Positions 9,826-18,601 of a DNA stretch of 64,000 bases are shown here, piece after piece. The stretch's first letter is position 1. The number at the start of each line of letters is the position of its first letter. Source of the DNA: Halomonas halophila (GTDB lineage: Bacteria; Pseudomonadota; Gammaproteobacteria; Pseudomonadales; Halomonadaceae). Position numbers and translations under genes: made by a program. The notes beneath the pieces are model-generated. The model was not told the DNA's origin. It did no database searches and saw nothing but the letters and a program-made list of their open reading frames with translations. The stretch is taken from the NCBI RefSeq assembly GCF_030406665.1, contig NZ_CP129121.1:2480001-2544000 (forward strand), given 5' to 3'.

Positions 9826-12273
9826 ATGCTGACCCTGATCCTGCTGCTGCTGGCCGTTGCCGGCCTGCTCATCGTGATGCGCCGGGAGGCCGGCGCCCTG
9901 CCCGCCCTCGGCGTCACCGGCCTACTCGGCCTCGTCGGCCTGGCCACCGGCGCCACGGTGATCGGCGTGCTGCTGCTGGTCGCCACCACGGCGATCGCCG
10001 CCTGCGGCCTGCCGGCGCTTCGCCGCCGCTGGCTGACGCCGAAGCTGTTCGCCATGTTCAAGCGCGTCGCGCCGAAGGTCTCGGCCACCGAGCGCACCGC
10101 CCTGGAGGCCGGCAGCGTGGCCTGGGACGGCGAGCTGTTCACCGGCCGCCCCGACTGGCAGCGGCTGCTCGACTATCGCGACGACGGCCTGTCCGACTCG
10201 GAACGCGCCTTCCTCGATCACCAGTGCGGCGTCGCCGCCGGCATGTGCAACGACTGGGACATCGCCCGCGAGCGCGCCGACCTGCCCCAGGAGCTGTGGG
10301 ACTACCTCAAGCGCGAGCGCTTCTTCGGCATGATCATCCCGCAGGAATACGGCGGCCTCGGCTTCTCCGCCAAGGCCCAGTCGATGGTGCTGCAGAAACT
10401 CTCGGTCAACGAGACGCTGATGGTCACCGTCGGCGTACCCAACTCCCTCGGCCCGGGCGAGCTGCTGCTCAAGTACGGCACCGAGGAGCAGAAGAATCAC
10501 TACCTGCCGCGGCTGGCCGACGGTCGCGAGATCCCCTGCTTCGGCCTGACCGGCCCGCGCGCCGGCAGTGATGCCACCTCGCTGCCCGACGTCGGCACCG
10601 TGGTGCGCCGCGAGATCGACGGCGAGACGGTGCTGGGCCTGGAGCTGACCTTCGAGAAGCGCTGGATCACCCTGGCGCCGATCGCCAGCGTGGTCGGCCT
10701 GGCCTTCCGCCTGTTCGATCCCGACCACCTGCTCGGCGAGGAGGAAGACCGCGGCATCACCCTGGCGCTGGTGCCGCGCGATACCGAAGGCATGCAGATC
10801 GGCCGCCGCCACCATCCCATCGGCAGTCCCTTCCTCAACGGCCCGATCAAGGGCGAGAACGTCTTCGTGCCGCTGTCCACCATCATCGGCGGCGAGGCCA
10901 TGATCGGCCAGGGCTGGCGCATGCTGGTCGAGTGCCTGTCGGTGGGCCGCTGCATCACCCTGCCCTCCGGCGCCACCGGCACCGCCCGCTACGCCCTGGG
11001 CTGGAGCGGCGGCTTCGCCCGCATCCGCCGCCAGTTCAACGTCCCGGTGGCCGAAATGGAGGGCGTCCAGGAGCCACTGGCCCGCATGGCGGCGCTCGGC
11101 TACATCGCCCAGGCCGCGGTCTACCAGACCGCCAACACCATCGACCACGGCGAGAAGCCGGCGGTGCCCTCGGCGATCCTCAAGAGCCAGCTCACCGAGT
11201 TCCAGCGCGTGATCCTGGCCGACGCCATGGACATCCATGGCGGCAAGGCGGTGACCCTCGGGCCGCGCAACTACCTCGGCATCGGCTACAGCGCCAACCC
11301 GGTGGCGATCACCGTCGAGGGCGCCAACATCATGACCCGCAACCTGATGATCTTCGGCCAGGGGGCGATCCGCTGCCATCCCTACGTGCTGGAGGAGCTG
11401 GCCGCCAAGGACGCCGACGACGTCAAGGCCTTCGATACGGCCTTCTTCGGCCATGCCGGCCTGATCCTCGGCAACGCCGCCCGCGCCCTGACCCAGGGTC
11501 TGGGCATCGGCCAGCAGAGCGTCCCCTTCGACGAGGTCGCCGCCCCCTACGCCAAGGAGATCGCACGGCTCTCCGCCGGCTTCTCGCTGACCGCCGATGC
11601 CGCCATGGCGAGTCTCGGCTCGAAGCTCAAGCAGCGCGAGATGCTCTCCGCGCGCCTCGGCGACGTGCTATCCAACCTCTATCTGGCCAGCCTGATGCTC
11701 AAGCAGTGGCACGAGGGCGAAAAGGTCGAGCAGGAAGATGCCCTGCTCCACTACGCCGCCCGCTTCCTGCTGGGCCGCGCCGAGCAGGCCTTCGATGAGC
11801 TGTTCGACAACCTGCCGAACCGCGCCTTGGGCCGCATGCTGCGCATCGTGGTGATGCCCCGCGGCCGCCGCTGGGCACGCCCGACCGACGACCTGACGCG
11901 CACCATCGCCCAGGCCGTGACCCGCGACAGCGTCCTGCGCCAGCGACTGCTGACCAACACCTGGGACGCCGACGACGGTCCCCAGGACAACCCGCTGGCC
12001 CGCTACAACGCCCTGCTGGCCACCCAGGAGCGCGCCGAGGCGCTGTATCGCACCGTCGGCAAGGCCCACGCCAAGGGCGAGATCCCGGCCGAGGCGCTGC
12101 ACCCCGAGCAGCAGGTCGACGCCGCCCTCGCCGCCGGCCTGATCAGCGAGGACGATGCCACCTTCATGCGCCAGCGCGAGGCCGAGGTGCTGGACATGCT
12201 CACCGTCGACGACTTCGACTACGACGCCTTCGTCACCGACAAGAGCAAGGTGCTGCGACACCATCCGGCCTGA
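9826..12273 (+). CDS. fadE: Acyl-CoA dehydrogenase FadE
   Basis: FAD-dependent acyl-CoA dehydrogenase, first step of fatty acid beta-oxidation. The 815 residues match the long FadE class (814 in E. coli), not the short 380-residue type. Two hydrophobic segments lie within the first 60 residues and likely anchor it to the membrane. The N-terminal acyl-CoA dehydrogenase domain spans roughly 120-500, with PQEYGGLGFSAKAQS, TGPRAGSDA and the middle-domain IGGEAMIGQGWRML block. The FadE-specific C-terminal domain fills the remainder (MPRGRRWARPTDDL and beyond). A PsrA-like site and promoter lie upstream, and a good intrinsic terminator lies downstream at 12299-12330. Confidence 0.95.
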   Translation: MLTLILLLLAVAGLLIVMRREAGALPALGVTGLLGLVGLATGATVIGVLLLVATTAIAACGLPALRRRWLTPKLFAMFKRVAPKVSATERTALEAGSVAWDGELFTGRPDWQRLLDYRDDGLSDSERAFLDHQCGVAAGMCNDWDIARERADLPQELWDYLKRERFFGMIIPQEYGGLGFSAKAQSMVLQKLSVNETLMVTVGVPNSLGPGELLLKYGTEEQKNHYLPRLADGREIPCFGLTGPRAGSDATSLPDVGTVVRREIDGETVLGLELTFEKRWITLAPIASVVGLAFRLFDPDHLLGEEEDRGITLALVPRDTEGMQIGRRHHPIGSPFLNGPIKGENVFVPLSTIIGGEAMIGQGWRMLVECLSVGRCITLPSGATGTARYALGWSGGFARIRRQFNVPVAEMEGVQEPLARMAALGYIAQAAVYQTANTIDHGEKPAVPSAILKSQLTEFQRVILADAMDIHGGKAVTLGPRNYLGIGYSANPVAITVEGANIMTRNLMIFGQGAIRCHPYVLEELAAKDADDVKAFDTAFFGHAGLILGNAARALTQGLGIGQQSVPFDEVAAPYAKEIARLSAGFSLTADAAMASLGSKLKQREMLSARLGDVLSNLYLASLMLKQWHEGEKVEQEDALLHYAARFLLGRAEQAFDELFDNLPNRALGRMLRIVVMPRGRRWARPTDDLTRTIAQAVTRDSVLRQRLLTNTWDADDGPQDNPLARYNALLATQERAEALYRTVGKAHAKGEIPAEALHPEQQVDAALAAGLISEDDATFMRQREAEVLDMLTVDDFDYDAFVTDKSKVLRHHPA

Positions 12274-12298
12274 CGCCTCACTTATCACGCCCACGACC

Positions 12299-12330
12299 AC
12301 GCCCCGGCCCGCCGCCGGGGCGTCCTTTTT
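12299..12330 (+). terminator. Intrinsic terminator of fadE
   Basis: A 10-bp stem ACGCCCCGGC / GCCGGGGCGT with a 5-base loop, followed by CCTTTTT. It is placed 25 bases after fadE and faces the convergent permease gene. Confidence 0.9.
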
Positions 12331-12357
12331 GCCCCCCTGCAAGGACCGGCGCAGCCG

Positions 12358-14226
12358 CTACGGCGGCCAGACGACCAGGATCAACGGGATCGCCACCGCC
12401 ATCACCGCCAGCGACAGCGGAAGGCCCAGCCGCCAGTAGTCGCCGAAGCGATAGCCGCCGGGGCCCATCACCAGGGTGTTGGACTGATGCCCGATCGGCG
12501 TCAGGAAGGCACAGGAGACGCTAACCGCCACCGCCATCAGGAAGGGATCCACCGAGGCCTCGAAGCCTTCGGCCAGGCTCGCCGCGATGGGCGCCATCAG
12601 CAGCGCCGCCGCGGCGTTGTTGATCACGTTGGAGAGCAGCAGGCCGAGCGCGAACAGCCCCGCCAGCGTGAGTGCCACCGGCCAGTCGCCGCCCAGCGCC
12701 AGCAGCGTCTCGGCGATGAGCGCCGCCCCGCCGCTGGTCTCCAGCGCCTGGCCCACCGGGATCATCGCGCCGAGCAGCACGATCACAGGCCCGTCGATGG
12801 CCTGATAGGCCTCGCGCAGGCTCAGCACACCGGCCAGCAGCGAGGCCAGGGCGGCGCCGCTCAACGCCACCGCGGCGGGCAGCCAGTCGAACAGCATCGC
12901 CACGATCGCCGCGGCGAAGATCGCCACCGACAGCGCCAGCCGACGCGGCTGGCCCAGGGCCAGGTCGCGGCTGGCAAGAGGCAGGCAGCCCAGGGTCGTC
13001 AGGCTCTCGCCGATTTCCTCCTCGCCACCCTGCAGCAGCAGCACGTCGCCGGCGCGGAAGCGGATGTCCCGCAGCCGCTGCCTGAGCCGGCCGCCGTCAC
13101 GGGCCACCGCCACCAGATGCAGGCCGAACTGGTTGAGCAGGCGCAGCTGGCCGACCGTGCGGCCCTGCATCAGCGAGTCGTTGCGTACCACCGCCTCCAC
13201 CAGCTGCAGGCCCTCGGTGTCGGTCGTGGCCTTGTCATGCGTCTTGCTCTTGCCACCCTTTCCGTCCTCGCCGTTCCCTCCTTCCTCGCCTTCCCTGTCG
13301 GCTCGACCGGTCTCCTCGGCGTCTTCAGCCTCCCGCTCCGCTTCGGCGCCCACCGCCAGTCCGGCCTTGTCCTCGAGCAGCGCCATCTCCTCGGGGCCGG
13401 CCTCCACCAGCAGGATGTCATGTTCACGAAGCGCGCCGAGGAAGGTATGGCCGGGATGGCGCCGCTCGTCGCGCACCACCGCCAGCACCGGGATCGGCTC
13501 TTCGACGGCCTGGTGAAGGTCGCGCAGCGACCAGCCCACCGCCTTGCCGTCCTCCGGCACGCGCAGCTCGACCAGGTAGTGGGCGGTGTCGAACATCGCG
13601 TCCATCGACGCCTGGCCGGCCCGCTGGGGCACCAGGTAGCGGCCGGCCAGCACGATCACGACGAGACCCGCCAGCGCCACGCTGGCGCCCACCGGGAAGA
13701 AGTCGAACATGCCGAAGCCCTCGCCGGTCAGCGAGCGGCGGTAGGCGGAGATGATGATGTTGGGCGGCGTGCCGATCAGGGTGGTCAGCCCGCCGAGCAA
13801 CGAGCCGAAGGCCAGCGGCATCAGCAGCAGCGATGGAGGGGTATCGTGCTCACGGGCCAGACGCAACGCCACCGGCAGCATCAGCGCCAGGGCGCCGACG
13901 TTGTTCATGATGCCGGAGAGCACCAGCACGGTGCCGGAGAGCACCAGGGTCTGCAGCATGATCCGGTCGCCGACGCGCAGCGCCTGCTCGGCGATCAGGT
14001 CGACCAGCCCCGAGCGTTCGAAGCCGCGGCTGAGCACCAGCACCGCGGCCACGGTGATCACCGCCGGATGGCCGAAGCCGGCGAAGGCGCCCTCGGCGGG
14101 CACCAGGCCCAGCCCCACCGCCGCCAGCAGCGCCGCCAGCGCCACCAGGTCGTAGCGGAAGCGGCCCCAGACGAAGGCCGCCAGGGTCGCGCCGAGCAGA
14201 AGAAAGACCTGGGTGCTGTCGGCCAT
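12358..14226 (-). CDS. SLC13/DASS-type permease with two RCK_C (TrkA-C) domains
   Basis: Predicted inner-membrane permease of the ArsB/NhaD-SLC13 (CitMHS) fold. An N-terminal bundle of hydrophobic helices (about 1-195) and a C-terminal bundle (about 425-622) flank two cytoplasmic RCK_C regulatory domains. PPNIIIS and PIGHQSNTL are the two helix-break substrate motifs of this family. Between the RCK_C domains is a strongly charged, Gly/Lys/Glu-rich linker near residues 290-340 that looks like a lineage-specific insertion. Substrate cannot be read from sequence; sulfate, dicarboxylates or cysteate-like anions are typical for homologues. An SD (AGGGAGG) precedes ATG 14226. It is convergent with fadE. 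Confidence 0.85.
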   Translation of the reverse strand: MADSTQVFLLLGATLAAFVWGRFRYDLVALAALLAAVGLGLVPAEGAFAGFGHPAVITVAAVLVLSRGFERSGLVDLIAEQALRVGDRIMLQTLVLSGTVLVLSGIMNNVGALALMLPVALRLAREHDTPPSLLLMPLAFGSLLGGLTTLIGTPPNIIISAYRRSLTGEGFGMFDFFPVGASVALAGLVVIVLAGRYLVPQRAGQASMDAMFDTAHYLVELRVPEDGKAVGWSLRDLHQAVEEPIPVLAVVRDERRHPGHTFLGALREHDILLVEAGPEEMALLEDKAGLAVGAEAEREAEDAEETGRADREGEEGGNGEDGKGGKSKTHDKATTDTEGLQLVEAVVRNDSLMQGRTVGQLRLLNQFGLHLVAVARDGGRLRQRLRDIRFRAGDVLLLQGGEEEIGESLTTLGCLPLASRDLALGQPRRLALSVAIFAAAIVAMLFDWLPAAVALSGAALASLLAGVLSLREAYQAIDGPVIVLLGAMIPVGQALETSGGAALIAETLLALGGDWPVALTLAGLFALGLLLSNVINNAAAALLMAPIAASLAEGFEASVDPFLMAVAVSVSCAFLTPIGHQSNTLVMGPGGYRFGDYWRLGLPLSLAVMAVAIPLILVVWPP

Positions 14227-14333
14227 GACGGCTCACCTCCCTGTGCTGGAACAGGCGCGTCGAGGCTCGCAACGCGCTGTCTTCAGCATCGTCGCTAACG
14301 CGTGCGGATACCAGCGAGCGGTGAGCCGCCGCT

Positions 14334-14918
14334 TCAGCCCGGCGTCGGCGGCTCGGTAAACGGCAGTGGCCCGTCGCCGCGGCGCACCTCGAAGACGTTG
14401 AGGGTCATGGCCACCAGGGCGTAGTAGCCGAACACGCCGATCAGCTCGACCACCGCCGGCTCGCCGAAGGCCTCCACCGCCTCAGCGTAGAGCGCCTCAC
14501 TGACGCGCCGGGTGGTGTAGAGCGAGCGCCCCAGGCGCACCACCAGCGCCTCGTCGTCGCGCTCGCAGTCCGGTTCCTGATCTTCTGTCAGGCCTTCCTG
14601 CAACGCCTCGATCAGCGACGCCGAGACGCCGGCCTCCCGGGCGATGGGTTCATGGATCTGCCATTCCGCCTGGGACTGCCACCAGGACGCGGTGAACAGG
14701 ATCGCCAGCTCGGTGAGCCGCAGCTCGAGCCGCGTGCCGTAGCGACAGAAGGCGCCCAGGCGCTGGGCGTGGTCGGCCAGTTCCGGGCTGTGAATCCAGG
14801 CCAGGAAGGGGCCGTCGAGGTTGCCGCGGGGGCCGCGGAGGATGGCGTCCAGCACGCGGCGCTGCTCGGGCGAGGCGGTGGCGTCATCGAGCGCCGGCAG
14901 ACGCGAAGTGATCGACAT
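14334..14918 (-). CDS. Carboxymuconolactone decarboxylase/AhpD-like protein
   Basis: A 194-residue all-helical protein of the carboxymuconolactone-decarboxylase-like superfamily, recognised from LTELAILFTASWWQSQAEW followed by the EWQIHEP block. The CxxC of AhpD-type peroxidase partners is absent, so a thiol peroxidase role is unlikely. Some members are decarboxylases or isomerases; many are uncharacterised. ATG 14918 is chosen because AGGAG precedes it at 6 bases; reading could start upstream at 14936 or 14960 but without a good SD. It begins 28 bases after the class III aminotransferase gene and is surely cotranscribed, suggesting both act on one substrate. Specific function is unknown. Confidence 0.7.
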   Translation of the reverse strand: MSITSRLPALDDATASPEQRRVLDAILRGPRGNLDGPFLAWIHSPELADHAQRLGAFCRYGTRLELRLTELAILFTASWWQSQAEWQIHEPIAREAGVSASLIEALQEGLTEDQEPDCERDDEALVVRLGRSLYTTRRVSEALYAEAVEAFGEPAVVELIGVFGYYALVAMTLNVFEVRRGDGPLPFTEPPTPG

Positions 14919-14946
14919 GTCGAGCTCCTGTTTCATGAGGTCCTGA

Positions 14947-16275
14947 TCAAGAGGGTCCAAGGACGGACCGGAGGGTCGCGTCGAGCTTGTCGACGATCTC
15001 GTCGAGCTGGCCGTCCTCGAGGATGAAGGGCGGCGCCAGCAGGATATGGTCGCCCCGGCGGCCGTCGAGGGTGCCGCCCATCGGATAGCACATCAGGCCG
15101 TGATCCATGGCCGTGCGCTTGATGGCGGCGTGCAGCTTGCGCTCGGGATCGAACGGCGCCCTGGACTCGCGCTCGGCCACCAGCTCGAGGCCGCGGAACA
15201 GCCCCCGGCCGCGGATATCGCCGACGTGGGGATGGTCGCCGAAGCGGTCCTCGAGCCGTTGCTGGAGGCCGTCACCCAATTGCCGCACGCGGGGCAGCAG
15301 GTCGCGGGACTCGATGGCGCGCTGCACAGCCAGGGCCGCGGCGCAGGCGGTGGCATGGCCGATATAGGTGTGGCCGTGCTGGAAGAAGCCCGAGCCCCCA
15401 GCGATGGTCGCACGAATGCGCTCGCCGACCAGGGTCGCGCCGATCGGCTGGTAGCCGGCCCCGAGCCCCTTGGCGATGGTCGCCAGGTCCGGCGCCACGC
15501 CCTCCTGCTCGGCGGCGAACAGGCTGCCGGTGCGGCCCATGCCGCACATCACCTCGTCGAGGATCAAGAGGATGCCGTGGCGGTCGCAGATCTCGCGCAC
15601 GCGCTTGAAATAGCCCGGCACGGCGGGTACCGCGCCCAAGGTCGCGCCCACCACCGGCTCGGCGACGAAGGCCATCACCGTCTCCGGCCCCAGGCGCTGG
15701 ATCTCGTCCTCCAGCTCCCGCGCCAGCCGCTCGCCGTAGGCCTCCGGCGTCTCGCCCTCGGCCTGGCCGCGGTAGGCGTAGCAGGGACTGACGTGGCTGA
15801 CCTCCACCAGCAGCGGCTCGAACTGGCGCCGCCGCCAGGCATTGCCGCCGGTGGCCAGCGCGCCGAGGGTATTGCCGTGGTAGCTCTGGCGCCGCGCGAT
15901 CAGGTGCCGGCGCTCGGGCTCACCGCGCTCGATGAAGTACTGACGAGCCAGCTTCAGCGCCGCCTCCACCGCCTCGGAGCCGCCCGAGACGAAATACACC
16001 GAGGAGAGCCCCTCCGGCGCACGCTCGATCAGGAAGTCGGCCAGCGCCTCCATCGGCTCGGTAGTGAAGAAGGCGCTGTGGGCGTAGGCCAGCTTGCCGA
16101 CCTGCTCGCGCACGGCCTCGATCACCTCGGCGTCGCTGTGCCCCAGGCAGGAGACCGCGGCGCCGCCGCAGGCATCCAGATAGCGCCGCCCCTCGGCGTC
16201 GATCAGATAGGCGCCGTCGCCGCCGACGGCGGTGGGGTAAGTGTGAGACAGGTGACGATGGAAGACGTGGCTCAT
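14947..16275 (-). CDS. Class III PLP-dependent aminotransferase
   Basis: Fold-type I, subgroup III (omega-amino acid type) aminotransferase of 442 residues. The cofactor lysine is Lys269 in TIAKGLGAGYQPIGA. Other family marks are SGGSEAVEAALKLARQY, QSYHGNTLGALATGG and LILDEVMCGMGRTG. ATG 16275 is preceded by GAGGAGGG; an upstream in-frame start would run through the operator region and is unlikely. It is divergent from an RpiR-type regulator with two inverted repeats between, so that regulator probably controls it. The substrate cannot be named from sequence. Diaminobutyrate (DoeD-like), taurine and 4-aminobutyrate-type activities are all represented in this class, but no ectoine or taurine gene is nearby. 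Confidence 0.85.
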   Translation of the reverse strand: MSHVFHRHLSHTYPTAVGGDGAYLIDAEGRRYLDACGGAAVSCLGHSDAEVIEAVREQVGKLAYAHSAFFTTEPMEALADFLIERAPEGLSSVYFVSGGSEAVEAALKLARQYFIERGEPERRHLIARRQSYHGNTLGALATGGNAWRRRQFEPLLVEVSHVSPCYAYRGQAEGETPEAYGERLARELEDEIQRLGPETVMAFVAEPVVGATLGAVPAVPGYFKRVREICDRHGILLILDEVMCGMGRTGSLFAAEQEGVAPDLATIAKGLGAGYQPIGATLVGERIRATIAGGSGFFQHGHTYIGHATACAAALAVQRAIESRDLLPRVRQLGDGLQQRLEDRFGDHPHVGDIRGRGLFRGLELVAERESRAPFDPERKLHAAIKRTAMDHGLMCYPMGGTLDGRRGDHILLAPPFILEDGQLDEIVDKLDATLRSVLGPS

Positions 16276-16297
16276 GCGACCCTCCTCGGGCCATTTT

Positions 16298-16311
16298 GCA
16301 AACACATTTGC
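16298..16311. promoter_or_regulatory. Candidate RpiR-family operator, site 1
   Basis: GCAAACACATTTGC is an inverted repeat GCAAA-N4-TTTGC, 22 bases upstream of the aminotransferase start. It has the same arms and spacing as the second site 28 bp away. Confidence 0.65.
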
Positions 16312-16325
16312 CATTTTGTTTAATC

Positions 16326-16339
16326 GCAAAGATATTTGC
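16326..16339. promoter_or_regulatory. Candidate RpiR-family operator, site 2
   Basis: GCAAAGATATTTGC repeats the GCAAA-N4-TTTGC pattern exactly. The two centres are 28 bp apart, nearly three helical turns, which suits side-by-side dimers on one DNA face. Confidence 0.65.
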
Positions 16340-16428
16340 AATAAGTGCCATACCACCCTGACGCCAGTTGCCGCGGCCGCTACAATGCCCTGCCCTTACT
16401 CGCCAGCGAACCGGAGCCCACGCCCTTC

Positions 16429-17346
16429 ATGACCGCCGCCTCGCCTTCTCGACCGGACGCACGCCTCGATACCCTCGCCGACCTCGAGCGCCTGCTCGCC
16501 GACCTCGAGGCGGGAGACGCCGAGCTGCGCCTGGGCAAGCGATCGCGGCAGGTGCTCTCGGCGCTGGTCGGCATGCCCCAGCAGGCCGCGGTGTCGTCGA
16601 TCAGCGATCTGGCGGAGCGCCTCGGCGTCAGCCCCTCGACGCTCTCGCGGCTGGCCCAGCGGCTGGACTTCGAGGGCTTCGCCGGCCTGCAGGCGGTGTT
16701 CCGCCGCCACGTCACCGAAAGAACGCACTTCTACAGCGATCAGGTCTCGCGGCTGCTGGAGGGCGAACAGGACGACGACGCCCTCGGCCGGCTGACCCGG
16801 CTGGGCCGCCAGGAGAGCGCCAACCTCGGCGACCTGGTGGCGGGAATGGACGGCGAGGCCTTCACCCGTGCCGCACGGCGGCTGGCGGAGGCCCGGCGGG
16901 TGCGGATTCACGGCCGTCGCCAGTTCGCCTCGTTGGCCTCGTTCATGGCCTACGGACTCGGCATGCTGCGCCCCGACGCCGCTGCGCTGGACGCCGCCGG
17001 CCACGGCATCGCGGACGCCCTGGCCCGGCTCGACGACAACGACGTGCTGGTGGTGATCAGCGCCTTCCCCTATACGCCGAGCGTGCTGACCTCGGCCCGG
17101 GTGGCGGCCCGCCAGGGCGTGCCGGTGATCGCGCTGACCGATGCCGCCAGCTCGCCGCTGGCCCGCGCCGCCAGTGAGCGCTTCGCGGTGCCCAATCAAA
17201 GCCTGTTCTTCAGCAACGCCATGTGCGCCTTCATGCTGCTGGCCGAGGGGCTGCTGAGCGAGGCGGCACGCCTGCTGGGTGAAGACGGGCTGGCCTCGCT
17301 CGAGCGCCGCGAGCGGATGATCGACGAGCTCGGCGACGCGCTGTAG
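16429..17346 (+). CDS. RpiR/MurR-family transcriptional regulator
   Basis: A 305-residue regulator with an N-terminal RpiR helix-turn-helix (about 20-95, core ISDLAERLGVSPSTLSRLAQRLDFEGFAGLQ) and a C-terminal SIS (sugar isomerase-like) effector domain (about 125-265, with VLVVISAFPYTPSVL and VIALTDAASSPLA). ATG 16429 opens MTAASPSRPD; GGAG lies about 13 bases upstream and TACAAT at 16380-16385 could be the -10, which makes the longer upstream start at 16345 unlikely. It faces the class III aminotransferase operon across two GCAAA-N4-TTTGC repeats and probably regulates it and itself. The effector is unknown; SIS domains usually bind phosphosugars, but members controlling amino-compound catabolism are known. 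Confidence 0.88.
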   Translation: MTAASPSRPDARLDTLADLERLLADLEAGDAELRLGKRSRQVLSALVGMPQQAAVSSISDLAERLGVSPSTLSRLAQRLDFEGFAGLQAVFRRHVTERTHFYSDQVSRLLEGEQDDDALGRLTRLGRQESANLGDLVAGMDGEAFTRAARRLAEARRVRIHGRRQFASLASFMAYGLGMLRPDAAALDAAGHGIADALARLDDNDVLVVISAFPYTPSVLTSARVAARQGVPVIALTDAASSPLARAASERFAVPNQSLFFSNAMCAFMLLAEGLLSEAARLLGEDGLASLERRERMIDELGDAL

Positions 17347-17400
17347 CGCTCTCTTCGCACGCTCTCCCCGCACGTTCTCCCCACACGCTCTCCCCAGAAC

Positions 17401-17440
17401 GACGACGGCCCCGCGTCTCTCCGGACGCGGGGCCGTCGTC
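17401..17440. terminator. Bidirectional terminator hairpin
   Basis: A 17-bp perfect stem (arms starting GACGACGGCCCCGCG) with a 6-base loop lies between two convergent genes. No T-run is visible on either side, but the stem is unusually long and strong. Confidence 0.75.
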
Positions 17441-17454
17441 AGAAGCGCAGACGC

Positions 17455-18432
17455 CTACGGGATAAGCACGGTCGAGCCGGTGGTCTTGCGGCCTGCCAGC
17501 GCCTCCTGGGCCTCGGCGGCCTCGGCGAGCGGATAGCGTTGACCGATGTCGATGCTGACCTCGCCGCTTTCGATCCGAGCGAACAGGTCGGCGGCCATCG
17601 CTTCCAGTCGCTCGCGGGTATCGGCATAGCCGTTGAGGCTCGGGCGGGTCACGAACAGCGACCCCTTCTGGTTGAGAATGCCGATGTTGACGCCCTCCAC
17701 CGGGCCCGAGGCATTGCCGAAGCTGACCATCAGGCCACGCTTCTTCAGACAGTCCAGCGAGGTCTCCCAAGTGTCCTTGCCCACCGAATCATAGACCACG
17801 TCGCACATGGCGCCCCCGGTCAGCTCGCGAACCCGCTCCACCACGTCCTCGCGGGTGGTGTCGATGGTCGCCCAGGCGCCGTTCTTCTCGGCCAGCGCCG
17901 CCTTCTCCGGCGAGCTCACCGTACCGATCAGCTTCACGCCCAGTGCCTTCGCCCACTGGCAGGCAATGGAGCCGACGCCGCCGGCCGCGGCGTGGAAGAG
18001 AATCGTCTCGCCCCCCTGGAGCGGATAGGTCTGGCGCAGCAGGTACTGCACGGTCAGGCCCTTGAGCATGGCCGCCGCCGCGGTCTCGGCATCGATGCCG
18101 TCGGGCAGCGTCACTACCTTCTCCGCCGGCAGCACGTGGCTCTCGGCGTAGGCGCCCAGCGGGCCCTGGGCATAGGCCACGCGATCGCCCACCGCCAGGT
18201 GCTCGACGCCTTCGCCCACCGCCTCGACGACGCCCGCGCCCTCGGTACCGAGCCCCGACGGCAACGCCGGCGCCGGATACAGCCCGGTGCGGAAATAGAT
18301 GTCGATGAAGTTCAGGCCCACCGCCTGATGGCGGACCCGCACCTCGCCGGGGCCCGGCTCGGCGGGCGTGACATCGACGAGCTCGAGGACCTCGGGCCCG
18401 CCGGTGCGGGCGAACTGGATGCGCTTGGCCAT
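17455..18432 (-). CDS. qor: NADPH:quinone oxidoreductase (zinc-free MDR family)
   Basis: Medium-chain dehydrogenase/reductase of the quinone oxidoreductase class, 325 residues, the same size as E. coli QorA. Key features are VGLNFIDIYFRTGLYP near the N terminus, the nucleotide-binding HAAAGGVGSIACQWAKALG block and DVVYDSVGKDTWE. The catalytic and structural zinc cysteines of alcohol dehydrogenases are absent. ATG 18432 gives the usual MAKRIQF opening with AAGGG 9 bases upstream. It stands alone between a convergent regulator gene and the divergent azurin gene. A role in quinone or enone detoxification is family inference. Confidence 0.92.
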   Translation of the reverse strand: MAKRIQFARTGGPEVLELVDVTPAEPGPGEVRVRHQAVGLNFIDIYFRTGLYPAPALPSGLGTEGAGVVEAVGEGVEHLAVGDRVAYAQGPLGAYAESHVLPAEKVVTLPDGIDAETAAAAMLKGLTVQYLLRQTYPLQGGETILFHAAAGGVGSIACQWAKALGVKLIGTVSSPEKAALAEKNGAWATIDTTREDVVERVRELTGGAMCDVVYDSVGKDTWETSLDCLKKRGLMVSFGNASGPVEGVNIGILNQKGSLFVTRPSLNGYADTRERLEAMAADLFARIESGEVSIDIGQRYPLAEAAEAQEALAGRKTTGSTVLIP

Positions 18433-18519
18433 GTTGGATACCCTTAAACCGCTAATGAAGGAACCGTCAGTCAAACGCTACCTTACCGTGCGGTCAAGCG
18501 TCCCCGCGACCGACAGGGC

Positions 18520-18549
18520 TTGACAGCCCTGGAAGGCTCGGCGAAGAAT
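18520..18549 (+). promoter_or_regulatory. Probable azurin promoter
   Basis: TTGACA at 18520-18525, an 18-bp spacer and AAGAAT at 18544-18549, about 50 bp before the azurin start. No clear FNR/Anr palindrome is seen nearby. Confidence 0.45.
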
Positions 18550-18601
18550 GCAAAAGTGTATACAGAAACATCACCAAAGTGACGACAGGAAGAATGCCGC
18601 T

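Noticed and set aside
14947..16275. Ectoine-degradation DoeD (diaminobutyrate transaminase)
   Set aside because: The class fits, but no doeA, doeB, doeC or doeX gene is near and the regulator is RpiR-type, so the specific name is not supported.
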